DNA of 42,250 nucleotides from an uncultured Ferrovum sp. (GTDB taxonomy: Bacteria; Pseudomonadota; Gammaproteobacteria; Burkholderiales; Ferrovaceae): positions 1-42,250 of the forward strand of contig CAIPTD010000055.1 of the NCBI GenBank assembly GCA_903867885.1. Reading direction: 5' to 3'. The translations under genes were made by a program, and so were the position numbers. The stretch's first letter is position 1, and each line of letters starts with the position of its first letter. The notes under the pieces are model-generated. The model worked only from the letters and a program-made list of their open reading frames with translations, did no database searches and was not told the DNA's origin. Positions 1-6,972 of the stretch are shown piece after piece.

Positions 1-243
1 ACACAAAGCTTGAGTAGTGTCTTGTTCCATACGCTCTATCACAGCAATGCCTTCAGCGCGCAGGCTACGTTTGAGCATGGCATTGAAATCTGCATCGCTT
101 GGTTCCTGCGACATTGCATGAACTGAAAAGAATAGGAATATTGCATGGAGCGCCCATGCAAAGAGGATCTTTGAGCTAATGGGCGGGTTCCTTCGTGACC
201 TTGCCCTCTGAACCGAATGAATAGACTTAAGATGCAGCTTCAT
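1..243 (-). CDS. soxX: SoxX, thiosulfate-oxidising cytochrome c subunit (N-terminal part, runs off left edge)
   Basis: Reading leftwards from an ATG at 243, 81 codons stay open to base 1, so only the N-terminus is present. The start lies 4 bases after the soxA stop and is preceded by a GGTGA ribosome-binding site. A basic N-terminus and a hydrophobic run (ILFAWALHAIFLFFS) form a signal for export. The following mature segment (DADFNAMLKRSLRAEGIA, then ERMEQDTTQALC) resembles the SoxX N-terminus, where a Leu/Asn-Gln-Asp element precedes a Cys. In the Sox system SoxX pairs with SoxA as the periplasmic cytochrome that links thiosulfate to the SoxY carrier. The haem motif lies outside the window, so the call depends on the N-terminal pattern and the position after soxA. 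Confidence 0.78.
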   Translation of the reverse strand, partial: MKLHLKSIHSVQRARSRRNPPISSKILFAWALHAIFLFFSVHAMSQEPSDADFNAMLKRSLRAEGIAVIERMEQDTTQALC

Positions 244-247
244 CGCT

Positions 248-1108
248 TCACCGCTTTAAGCCTGGGGCTTGATATAGCCCTTCATTGGCATTCACTGCCA
301 TGAACATCGAGAGCGCAATGGTGAGATCAGAACCATACACAGGGTATGGCCAACGCTGTTGACGCAGACAATCATTCAAGCGATGTTGCATTGTCCAAAA
401 CTCGCCATTCGATACGCGATAGGCAGGCCAAGAACCCCATGCTTGAGCAGCACCTGCAGGTGAAGTGAGATTAGGTAATTCTTGCAAACGAATGCGCTTC
501 GCATCTTGGCTGTGGCAACTGGCACAAGAAAAATCATAGGGGCCAGCTTGGGTATAAAACGCCTTCTTGCCCAAAGCATAGATCGCTTGTTCTTTGGGAT
601 GCTGGGTGCTGACTTTGATGATTGCGCCTTTTGAGCGCGACACCACATACGCCACGATCTCATTCAAATCTTTTTTTGGGCCTTCCCCAAAAGGGGCGTC
701 AATGATGCTCTGTTCAGAAATACCCTGCAGTTGAGATAGGCAAGTCATCAAGCGCGACTCGAGATCTTGAACGCGATCGGTGTCCTTAAAGTATCGGGGA
801 AGTTGCGCAGCAGCGCCTTCTAACTTTCCTGCCCCTAAACCCAGATCACAATATTTTAGGTTCGTTTTCTTAGGGCCTGCCGGAGTGTTCCATTTATCTT
901 CTCCGGCAGCGATATACAGTTCAGCTGGATTGCTATCTGAAAGCATGTCGCGATATTGGGTAATGTCTTCGGTAGAAGATTGAGCAAACACCCAGCCTGC
1001 GCTTGCCCACAACCATAGCCCCAAACACAACCCCAAGCCTAATCTCAACCCTAAGCCCAATCTCGACCTTAGAGTATGAGCAGTCATGGTATGGGATCGG
1101 CAGCGCAT
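248..1108 (-). CDS. soxA: SoxA, L-cysteine S-thiosulfotransferase diheme/monoheme cytochrome c subunit
   Basis: The protein is 286 residues, with a signal peptide unusually rich in Leu-Gly repeats (about residues 17-36) ending near FAQ. A single haem-binding motif CASCH sits at residues 195-199. Cys247 in NDCLRQQRWPYP is at the place where SoxA proteins carry the active-site, persulfide-modified cysteine that ligates the haem. There is no second CxxCH, so this is a one-haem type. With SoxX it oxidatively joins thiosulfate to the C-terminal Cys of SoxY in the periplasm. The gene starts 3 bases after soxZ and precedes soxX by 4 bases. An internal ATG at 1087 would give a shorter, more conventional signal peptide; neither start has a strong ribosome-binding site. 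Confidence 0.92.
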   Translation of the reverse strand: MRCRSHTMTAHTLRSRLGLGLRLGLGLCLGLWLWASAGWVFAQSSTEDITQYRDMLSDSNPAELYIAAGEDKWNTPAGPKKTNLKYCDLGLGAGKLEGAAAQLPRYFKDTDRVQDLESRLMTCLSQLQGISEQSIIDAPFGEGPKKDLNEIVAYVVSRSKGAIIKVSTQHPKEQAIYALGKKAFYTQAGPYDFSCASCHSQDAKRIRLQELPNLTSPAGAAQAWGSWPAYRVSNGEFWTMQHRLNDCLRQQRWPYPVYGSDLTIALSMFMAVNANEGLYQAPGLKR

Positions 1109-1111
1109 ACT

Positions 1112-1420
1112 TTACGACACGATCACTTCATCGCGACGGCTGTCATTCTGTGTATCCATCCAAGTCACTATTAGCTTGTCGCCTTTTGCGCCTTGATAGC
1201 GGAAGTTTACAAAGGGATCGCGCGACACCGCGGGTCCAAATTGCGCATTGAAGACTTCTGTTCCTTGCGCTTCTACTTTAAGGGTATGAATATACCAAGC
1301 AGGCACTAAGTTTCCGTTCTCGGTTTTACGCAGACCGGATTCCATATCGTGGCGTATCAAGATTTTGACATCCACCCTGCCTTTATTTTCTTGGGCACGA
1401 ATACGCATTGGATGACTCAT
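1112..1420 (-). CDS. soxZ: SoxZ, thiosulfate-oxidation carrier subunit
   Basis: This is a 102-residue protein beginning MSHPMRIRAQ, typical of SoxZ, with the family pattern FNAQFGPAVSRDPFVNFRYQGAKGD near the middle-to-end (quoted here only as landmarks FNAQFGPAVS and NPYxxF-like DPFVNF). SoxZ is a small immunoglobulin-like protein that dimerises with SoxY and presents the thiosulfate-loaded SoxY arm to SoxXA, SoxB and SoxCD in the periplasm. It has no signal peptide of its own, as expected for a partner carried out with SoxY. The ATG lies 2 bases after the soxY stop. An in-frame upstream extension into soxY is open but overlaps the neighbour and was not used. Confidence 0.93.
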   Translation of the reverse strand: MSHPMRIRAQENKGRVDVKILIRHDMESGLRKTENGNLVPAWYIHTLKVEAQGTEVFNAQFGPAVSRDPFVNFRYQGAKGDKLIVTWMDTQNDSRRDEVIVS

Positions 1421-1422
1421 CC

Positions 1423-1875
1423 TCAACCCCCGCAGCCGCCTAAAGTGACTTTGATTTCTTTCACCGCCATCGTCCATATCCCTCCGGCTTTGACCAAAGC
1501 ATAGACACGCGAGGTTTCAGCCATCTTAATGCGCGCTGCTACAAAGGATTCCGTGCGCGCGGTAAAAAAGAATTGAGCAGCTAAAGGATTAGGGTTTTTC
1601 TCAACCAGGATCGCGATCTGCTCAGCGCTTGAAGAAGATGAAACCACAACAGGCACCACAGCGCCATTTTCAGCAATTTCAGGGGCAGTGAATGTCAACG
1701 CTGAAGAAGTTTCCGCACCGCTTGCACCGAGCACTCTAAACACCGCATCAAGCGATTTTTCAGCAAATGCCGCCCGGCTCCACGCCTCCGCTTTTGCTGG
1801 TGCAATCAGCCCTACCGATGCCATCAACCCAAATACGCTAGCGAACCTCATCACTTCCCTTCGCTGATGATCCAT
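1423..1875 (-). CDS. soxY: SoxY, sulfur-carrier protein of the Sox system
   Basis: The 150-residue protein ends in the diagnostic GGCGG tail. Cys148 is the swinging-arm residue that covalently carries thiosulfate and its oxidation intermediates. The N-terminus has a twin-arginine (QRREVMRF) followed by a hydrophobic stretch and AKA, which fits Tat export of the SoxYZ pair, although the residues after RR depart from the consensus. It is the first sox gene of the run, 20 bases downstream of the DUF3147 gene on the same strand. No separate promoter is visible in that gap, so it is probably cotranscribed with the arsenic genes upstream. Confidence 0.94.
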   Translation of the reverse strand: MDHQRREVMRFASVFGLMASVGLIAPAKAEAWSRAAFAEKSLDAVFRVLGASGAETSSALTFTAPEIAENGAVVPVVVSSSSSAEQIAILVEKNPNPLAAQFFFTARTESFVAARIKMAETSRVYALVKAGGIWTMAVKEIKVTLGGCGG

Positions 1876-1895
1876 TGCCTATTCACCCTTTTTCT

Positions 1896-2246
1896 TCAAA
1901 GTAGTTCAACCCCAATATTTCGCACGATGAAGGCGAAAAGGCCAACACAAATAATGGTGAGAACAATGCTAGCACCAAGGGTAAGCCAAAAACCTATTCT
2001 GGGAAGCAGAGCGGGAAAAAGCAAAAACATGGGTAGCGTGGGAATGACGTACCAAAAGGTATAGTAGGCGTGCTGCGCGATCTTTTCATCACTCTGGTTT
2101 TCGAAATAAAGCCAACACAAGGTCAGGACTGTCATCAAAGGCAAAGCTGCAATGAATCCGCCTAATCGGTCGCTGCGTTTAGCAAGTTCAGAAATCAATA
2201 CCACCATGCCAGCGGTCAGAAGGTATTTAGTGAATATCCAAGTCAT
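1896..2246 (-). CDS. DUF3147 family small membrane protein
   Basis: The 116-residue protein is almost entirely hydrophobic, with four predicted membrane segments (about residues 7-20, 30-47, 61-84 and 88-112). The pattern with GGFIAALPL in the first half and a second half of similar layout resembles DUF3147 proteins, a family of unknown function. It is 21 bases downstream of the aquaporin gene and 20 bases upstream of soxY, so it sits as a bridge between arsenic and sulfur-oxidation genes. A transport-related role is only an inference from the context. No catalytic motif is visible. Confidence 0.75.
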   Translation of the reverse strand: MTWIFTKYLLTAGMVVLISELAKRSDRLGGFIAALPLMTVLTLCWLYFENQSDEKIAQHAYYTFWYVIPTLPMFLLFPALLPRIGFWLTLGASIVLTIICVGLFAFIVRNIGVELL

Positions 2247-2267
2247 CTCATCATTCCATCTTGAAGG

Positions 2268-2924
2268 CTATTTGTTTTTGATTTCACCTAACACATGACT
2301 GAGCACCCCTGCGAGCAGGGCACCCACTATTTCAGCGGCCATAAACGGCAGTGCACTGTGCGGATCAATGCCTGCAAAACTATTACTTAACATGCGCCCA
2401 AAAACTGCAGCAGGATTCGCAAATGAAGTGGATGACGTGAACCAATAGGCGGCGCCGATATAGCAGGCCACCATTGCAGACACTTTAGCGCTCGGGGCCC
2501 TCAGGATCACCAATACCAATCCTGCTGTGGCTACCACTTCCGCGAGCCACTGCCCTTCACTCCATCTCATCTTTGTTGAAATTTGAATAATCGGCAAATC
2601 AAACATGGCATGCGCAAGCCAAGCTCCGAGTGCTGCCCCGATCATTTGCACTAGCACGTAAAGGATAAAATCTGAAAGCGGTAATTGCTTGCGCAAGACC
2701 ATCACCATGCTCACAGCAGGGTTAAAATGGGCGCCACTAATAGGGACAAATACTTCGATGAGTATAAAAAGGCCCCCAACAGTGGCTGCGGTATTGGCGA
2801 GTAGCGCAATGGCGATATTTCCATCCGCTAATCGCTCAGCCATGATTCCTGAGCCAATGACAATAGCAAGTAAAAGTGCCGTGCCAAGTAGTTCGGAAAA
2901 CACTCGCTCAAATAACTGCGTCAC
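2268..2924 (-). CDS. MIP/aquaporin-family channel, probably arsenite efflux (AqpS-like)
   Basis: This 218-residue membrane protein has two NPA boxes (residues 68-70 in HFNPAVS, and 170-172 in FANPAAVFGR), the hallmark of the MIP channel family, and about six transmembrane segments. The Arg that normally follows the second NPA in water channels is absent (NPAA), which widens the predicted selectivity filter. The gene lies 2 bases after arsC. Known arsC-aqpS pairs use such a channel instead of an ArsB pump: arsenate is reduced inside the cell and arsenite leaves down its gradient. That function is inferred from the neighbour and family; other small neutral solutes are possible. Confidence 0.87.
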   Translation of the reverse strand: MTQLFERVFSELLGTALLLAIVIGSGIMAERLADGNIAIALLANTAATVGGLFILIEVFVPISGAHFNPAVSMVMVLRKQLPLSDFILYVLVQMIGAALGAWLAHAMFDLPIIQISTKMRWSEGQWLAEVVATAGLVLVILRAPSAKVSAMVACYIGAAYWFTSSTSFANPAAVFGRMLSNSFAGIDPHSALPFMAAEIVGALLAGVLSHVLGEIKNK

Positions 2925-2926
2925 GC

Positions 2927-3424
2927 TTAACTTTCCCCGATGCGAGCCAGTACTATTCTTAGGTCTGCATCGCTCATGGTATCCAAGGAAATATGAAGCA
3001 ACTGGATCAATTTGTAGGCGATCGCCTGACGGGTCAGATCAAATGCACGCAATTTGGTTTCTTCGTTTCCTTCTGTTAATGAAGGATCCGGAAAGCCCCA
3101 ATGGGCTTGCACGGGTGCACCAGGCCAAAAAGGGCAAGGCTCGTTTGCTGCATTGTCGCAAACAGTGATCACCACCCGCATTTTTTCTGCTTCGGGTTGT
3201 GTGAATTCATCCCAGTTTTTGCTATGCAGCGTAGAAACATCAGCACCTACTGCGGAGAGCGCTTTCAGTGCAAAGGGGTTAGGAGCCGTAGCGGGAGTGC
3301 TGCCTGCACTAAAAGCACGGATATTCCGATGTTCCCGTTGCGCCATCAGATTGAGCATACCCTCAGCCAAAATGCTGCGAGCGGAGTTGTGCGTGCAAAG
3401 AATCAGGATATTGTGTGTCATCAT
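2927..3424 (-). CDS. arsC: Arsenate reductase, low-molecular-weight phosphatase type
   Basis: The 165-residue protein opens with the LMW tyrosine-phosphatase P-loop CTHNSARS (catalytic Cys10) and has the general-acid loop FPDPS (Asp113). Two further cysteines, Cys89 (TVCDNA) and Cys97 (EPCPFW), match the relay cysteines of the thioredoxin-linked ArsC class. It reduces arsenate to arsenite in the cytoplasm, which the adjacent channel could release. It is the first gene after tRNA-Cys; no arsR repressor is present upstream. Two adjacent ATGs (3424 and 3421) are possible starts. A TATATA stretch about 20 bases upstream could serve as a -10 box, but no good -35 box goes with it. Confidence 0.93.
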   Translation of the reverse strand: MMTHNILILCTHNSARSILAEGMLNLMAQREHRNIRAFSAGSTPATAPNPFALKALSAVGADVSTLHSKNWDEFTQPEAEKMRVVITVCDNAANEPCPFWPGAPVQAHWGFPDPSLTEGNEETKLRAFDLTRQAIAYKLIQLLHISLDTMSDADLRIVLARIGES

Positions 3425-3502
3425 TTGATTTTGGCAGCTTATATAGAATAAAAGAGAATGGCCTCGAAATCATAAGCCAAACAGTAAAAAACATCAGAGT
3501 TA

Positions 3503-3576
3503 TGGAGGCGGGGGTCGGAATCGAACCGGCGTAGACGGCTTTGCAGGCCGCTGCATGACCACTCTGCCACCCCGCC
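3503..3576 (-). tRNA. tRNA-Cys (GCA)
   Basis: The minus strand folds as a full cloverleaf. The acceptor GGCGGGG pairs with CCCCGCC, the anticodon stem GCGGC pairs with GCCGT, and the T arm contains GGTTCGATTCC. The anticodon GCA is at 3544-3542. A discriminator U and an encoded CCA finish the gene at 3503. It follows tRNA-Gly by 79 bases. The same pgsA-glyW-cysT order occurs in Escherichia coli, where leuZ comes next; here arsC comes next. Confidence 0.97.
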
Positions 3577-3621
3577 ATGGGGAACCGGTGAGCGAGAATG
3601 CAACCGGGGCAGAAAATGAAA

Positions 3622-3648
3622 GGGGAAAACGACCTGGCCGTTTTCCCC
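3622..3648 (-). other. 10-bp hairpin between the two tRNA genes
   Basis: A perfect inverted repeat (GGGGAAAACG and CGTTTTCCCC, 7-base loop) lies in the spacer between tRNA-Gly and tRNA-Cys. On the minus strand it is followed by CTTTCATTTT rather than a clean uridine run. It may be a processing site or a partial terminator that sets the ratio of the two tRNAs. The structure is seen directly; its role is not known. Confidence 0.6.
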
Positions 3649-3655
3649 ATGTATT

Positions 3656-3730
3656 TGGAGCGGGAAACGAGGTTCGAACTCGCGACCCCAACCTTGGCAA
3701 GGTTGTGCTCTACCACTGAGCTATTCCCGC
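3656..3730 (-). tRNA. tRNA-Gly (GCC)
   Basis: The minus strand gives a complete tRNA with acceptor GCGGGAA pairing with TTCCCGC, a D arm with TAGCTCAGTGGTAGAGC, anticodon GCC at 3698-3696, T arm GAGTTCGAACCTC and an encoded CCA at the 3' end (3658-3656). It is the first gene downstream of pgsA and sits only a few bases after the predicted transcription start of its own promoter. Confidence 0.97.
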
Positions 3731-3743
3731 ACGAAAGACCGCA

Positions 3744-3772
3744 ATCTTAGCGACACAATCCAAAACCGTCAA
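3744..3772 (-). promoter_or_regulatory. Sigma-70 promoter of the tRNA-Gly/tRNA-Cys genes
   Basis: On the minus strand TTGACG (3772-3767) and TAAGAT (3749-3744) are separated by exactly 17 bases. The -10 box ends 13 bases before the tRNA-Gly 5' end, so transcription would start just ahead of the mature tRNA. The tRNAs can thus be made independently of pgsA, and readthrough could feed the arsC-sox genes further on. Confidence 0.75.
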
Positions 3773-3796
3773 GCCAACAGCCAGGAATGTGGCCTA

Positions 3797-4378
3797 TTAG
3801 CCATCCATCTCAAAGCCGTCTTGGTAAGCCACACGCAGGTAATAAATCATAGATATCAAGGTTAGCCATGCCGCCAACCACATCAGCGGTGCACCGATTT
3901 CGTGCGCAGAAGGCCAATCAATCAAGCTTAACGAAGAATCAAATAACAAAAAGGGGATCGCCACCATCTGCGCCGTGGTTTTAACCTTACCCAACCATGA
4001 AACCGCCACGCTGCGTGTCTTGCCCATTTGTGCCATCCATTCCCGCAACGCAGAGATGGTGATCTCACGCCCAATAATGACCATCGCCACAGCGGCATGA
4101 ATCCGGCCTAATTGAACCAATACGATCAAGGCAGCCGCCACCATGAGCTTATCGGCAACCGGGTCTAGAAACGCCCCAAAAGCCGAGGTTTGATTCCAAG
4201 CACGCGCAAGATAACCATCTAGCCAATCCGTTATTGCTGCCAAGACAAAGATCAATGTGGCGATCTCGTTTGCCATTTGCAAATCAATAAAATGTGTTGG
4301 CAAATAAAAAACCCCGACAAAAGCGGGAATAATGAGAATGCGCATCCAAGTGAGCGCGAGGGGAAAATTCATAGGCAT
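3797..4378 (-). CDS. pgsA: CDP-diacylglycerol--glycerol-3-phosphate 3-phosphatidyltransferase
   Basis: This 193-residue integral membrane enzyme makes phosphatidylglycerol phosphate, the committed step towards phosphatidylglycerol and cardiolipin. The CDP-alcohol phosphotransferase signature is complete: Asp54-Gly55, Ala58-Arg59, Gly68, Asp72 and Asp76, in the spacing DGx2ARx8Gx3Dx3D. Several hydrophobic segments surround it (for example residues 11-25, 40-50, 80-104 and 118-132). It starts 15 bases after uvrC and is followed by the tRNA genes, the same neighbourhood as in gammaproteobacteria. Length and start are normal for the family. Confidence 0.97.
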   Translation of the reverse strand: MPMNFPLALTWMRILIIPAFVGVFYLPTHFIDLQMANEIATLIFVLAAITDWLDGYLARAWNQTSAFGAFLDPVADKLMVAAALIVLVQLGRIHAAVAMVIIGREITISALREWMAQMGKTRSVAVSWLGKVKTTAQMVAIPFLLFDSSLSLIDWPSAHEIGAPLMWLAAWLTLISMIYYLRVAYQDGFEMDG

Positions 4379-4393
4379 AACAGTTATTATCGC

Positions 4394-6217
4394 TCAGCCT
4401 TGGTGTAATTCGCGATAGATCTTCTCGGCGAGCTCTGGACTAATGCCTTCTACACTCGCCAAATCATCCACGCTGGCACTTAAAACGCCTCTTAACCCCC
4501 CAAAGCGGGTCATTAATTTTTGCCTGCGTTTTGCCCCTACTCCTGCGATTTCATCCAGACTTGTTTTAGTGCGGGCTTTGCCGCGGCGGGCGCGGTGGCC
4601 CGTAATGGCAAAGCGATGGGCCTCATCGCGAATCTGCTGAATCAGATGTAAGCCGGGGTGATCCGAAGGCAAATGCATTCCTTGCTCGCGATCAGGGAAT
4701 ACTAACTCTTCTAAGCCGGGTTTACGTTCAACACCTTTGGCGATACCGACCAGTTGCAAGCTTTCTAGGCCTACTTCCTGCATCACCCCGATCGCTGCAT
4801 TCAACTGCCCTCGCCCGCCATCGATGAACACCACATCCGGCATCTTGCCCTCACCGGCGGCAATTTTTTGATAGCGGCGCGTCAGCACATCGCGCATCGC
4901 CGCATAGTCATCGCCTGGAGTGATTCCAGAGATATTGTATCGGCGATAGTCGCCTTTAACCGGAACCCCATGCTCAAACACCACGCAGGAAGCCACGGTG
5001 GCCTCGCCCATCGTATGGGAAATATCAAAGCACTCCATACGCGTAGGCCCGACGGGCAAGCCCAGCACCTCTTGCATCGCTGCTAAGCGCTTACCTTGGG
5101 CACTGTCTTGAGCCGACTTTTGCATCAATGCGTAGCGCGCATTTTTTAATGCCATCTCAAGCCAAGTCCGGCGCTCGGAACGAGGTTGCGTGACCACATT
5201 GATGTGTCGTTCTGCTTTTTCGGATAGTAAGGCAGCCGTGGCCTCTGCATCCTCTAAGGCATCACACACCACAATAGCGGGAATGTGCTTATCAGCATAA
5301 TGTTGTGCAACAAAGGCCTCAGCCAAAGCAGAAAGGCTTACATCATCTGCATGAGTGGGGAAGAAACTTTTATCCCCTAAATGACGCCCCCCTCGAATCA
5401 TCACGAGATTCACACAGGCCACCCCAGCTTCCTGTACAACAGCAATCACATCTGCATCGCGCCCATCCGCACTTTCCACAAATTGCTTGTGCAGCACATG
5501 TTGTAAAGAGCCCAGCTCATCACGATACAACGCCGCCAATTCAAAATTGAATGCGTCTGAAGCCGCCTGCATCCGTGCAGTCAGATCGGCAACAATCTCT
5601 GTTTCTTTGCCTTCCAAAAACAGCACAGCATGCTGCACGTCCTTAGCGTAATCCTCCGGAGAAATTTCACCTACGCAGGGTGCTGAACAACGACGAATTT
5701 GATGAAGTAAACAAGGCCTGGAGCGATTGCGAAACACACTGTCCTCGCAGGTACGCAATCGAAATATTTTTTGTAGTTGAGCCAAGGTATCCCGCACAGC
5801 CCATACATTCGGGTAAGGGCCAAAGTATTGGTTTTTATTGTCTATCGTGCCGCGGTAGTAGCGAATCTGGGGTGAAGTCTGACCCGTAATCATGATGTAG
5901 GGATAGGTCTTGTCATCCCTAAAAAGCACGTTATAGCGCGGAGACAACTCTTTGATGAGGTTGCTCTCTAGAATCAGCGCCTCTGATTCTGAGCGAGTAA
6001 TAATCGTTTCAATACGCGCAATCTGACTCACCATCATGGCAGTACGTGGACTGGTGTGCTGCTTGTGAAAATACGAAGACACCCGCTTTTTAAGATCGCG
6101 AGATTTACCTACATAAATCACGATATCTTCCGCATTGATCATCCGATATACCCCCGGCAAACCAGGCAGATTAGACAAAAACGTTTTGAAATCGAATGGG
6201 GATATTTCGCTCAACAC
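4394..6217 (-). CDS. uvrC: Excinuclease ABC subunit C
   Basis: The 607-residue protein has the full UvrC layout: an N-terminal GIY-YIG nuclease (GVYR at 22-25, IYVGKS at 34-39), a UVR motif for UvrB contact around residues 200-235 (FNFELAALYRDEL), the UvrC RNase H-like domain with ECFDISH and VFIDGG that makes the 5' incision, and a C-terminal helix-hairpin-helix pair (EIAGVGAKRRQKL and SVEGISPELAEKI). It makes both incisions at UvrB-marked DNA lesions in nucleotide excision repair. It sits 9 bases after the uracil-DNA glycosylase gene and 15 before pgsA, probably as one transcript. Confidence 0.98.
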   Translation of the reverse strand: MLSEISPFDFKTFLSNLPGLPGVYRMINAEDIVIYVGKSRDLKKRVSSYFHKQHTSPRTAMMVSQIARIETIITRSESEALILESNLIKELSPRYNVLFRDDKTYPYIMITGQTSPQIRYYRGTIDNKNQYFGPYPNVWAVRDTLAQLQKIFRLRTCEDSVFRNRSRPCLLHQIRRCSAPCVGEISPEDYAKDVQHAVLFLEGKETEIVADLTARMQAASDAFNFELAALYRDELGSLQHVLHKQFVESADGRDADVIAVVQEAGVACVNLVMIRGGRHLGDKSFFPTHADDVSLSALAEAFVAQHYADKHIPAIVVCDALEDAEATAALLSEKAERHINVVTQPRSERRTWLEMALKNARYALMQKSAQDSAQGKRLAAMQEVLGLPVGPTRMECFDISHTMGEATVASCVVFEHGVPVKGDYRRYNISGITPGDDYAAMRDVLTRRYQKIAAGEGKMPDVVFIDGGRGQLNAAIGVMQEVGLESLQLVGIAKGVERKPGLEELVFPDREQGMHLPSDHPGLHLIQQIRDEAHRFAITGHRARRGKARTKTSLDEIAGVGAKRRQKLMTRFGGLRGVLSASVDDLASVEGISPELAEKIYRELHQG

Positions 6218-6226
6218 AACCTCGGT

Positions 6227-6877
6227 TTATTCAAGCGCATCAACTGCAGTCCTGGCCCGTGCCATCACAGCGTAAAACATTTCCGCAGTAAGCCGTTTGG
6301 TCTGCGTGTTGTAACGACTACAGTGATAACTAGAAATCAATATTCTGCCATCAGGCAATTCAGCTTGATTTGCATGCCCGAAAGCATAGCGCGAAGCCTT
6401 TAGTCCCAGAGCAAGCAACACGGCATCATGCGCAATTTTTCCGAGTACGAGCACGACACGTGGCGCCGCCTGTGCGGCCAATTCATTCGCTAAAAACCTA
6501 TTACAGATACGCATTTCAGCAGGGGTGGGTTTATTCTCCGGTGGCAAGCATTTCACTGCATTGCTGATTCTGCAGTTAGAGAGAACCAAGCCATCATTGA
6601 CTTCATTCCCCTGTGCTTGATTTGAAAACCCAGCGCGATACAGCGCCTCATAGAGCAATACCCCTGCATAGTCGCCCGTAAAAGGGCGCCCCGTGCGATT
6701 GGCTCCATGCATACCCGGAGCTAGCCCCACAACCAAAAACGCGGCCTTAGGGTCACCAAATGGAGCCACAGGTCGCGCATGGTAACTGGGATGAAGCATA
6801 CGCACCTCATCCAGAAAACCTGCGAGGCGCGGGCACAATCGGCAATCTGGATCAAAAGAGGAATTCAGCGCTGACAT
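6227..6877 (-). CDS. Uracil-DNA glycosylase, family 5 (iron-sulfur type)
   Basis: The 216-residue protein has the motif GLAPG (51-55) followed by GANRTGRPFTGD, and the late motif HCSRYNTQTKRL (about 185-196), which together mark the family 5 (UdgB-like) glycosylases. Four cysteines, Cys12, Cys15, Cys110 and Cys125, are placed as 4Fe-4S ligands. Family 5 enzymes remove uracil and other deaminated bases from DNA and lack the polar catalytic residue seen in family 1. It heads the repair-lipid run with uvrC and pgsA, and is divergent from the mxa-like operon across a 95-base gap. Confidence 0.93.
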   Translation of the reverse strand: MSALNSSFDPDCRLCPRLAGFLDEVRMLHPSYHARPVAPFGDPKAAFLVVGLAPGMHGANRTGRPFTGDYAGVLLYEALYRAGFSNQAQGNEVNDGLVLSNCRISNAVKCLPPENKPTPAEMRICNRFLANELAAQAAPRVVLVLGKIAHDAVLLALGLKASRYAFGHANQAELPDGRILISSYHCSRYNTQTKRLTAEMFYAVMARARTAVDALE

Positions 6878-6919
6878 CGGCAGACTTTTTCGATATTGAA
6901 GGGATTTAGGGTAAAGTTA

Positions 6920-6944
6920 AGGGATAAGAATGCCAATTATCCCT
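6920..6944. promoter_or_regulatory. Inverted repeat upstream of the mxa-like operon (possible operator)
   Basis: AGGGATAA (6920-6927) and TTATCCCT (6937-6944) form a perfect 8-bp inverted repeat with a 9-base spacer, centred about 40 bases before the first start codon of the operon and about 55 bases from the divergent glycosylase gene. Spacing of about 17 bases between half-site centres fits a dimeric regulator on one face of the helix. No clear sigma-70 promoter was recognised around it. The repeat is plain; the operator role is inferred. Confidence 0.5.
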
Positions 6945-6972
6945 CAGTACTAAGAATTAAGGATGGAGTTCG

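Noticed and set aside
2689-3168. 159-codon open frame on the plus strand opposite the aquaporin and arsC genes
   Set aside because: It is antisense to two well-supported genes, has no recognisable motif and no good start site.
3363-3716. Open frame on the minus strand covering the two tRNA genes
   Set aside because: It runs through two complete tRNA cloverleaves and has no protein-like features.
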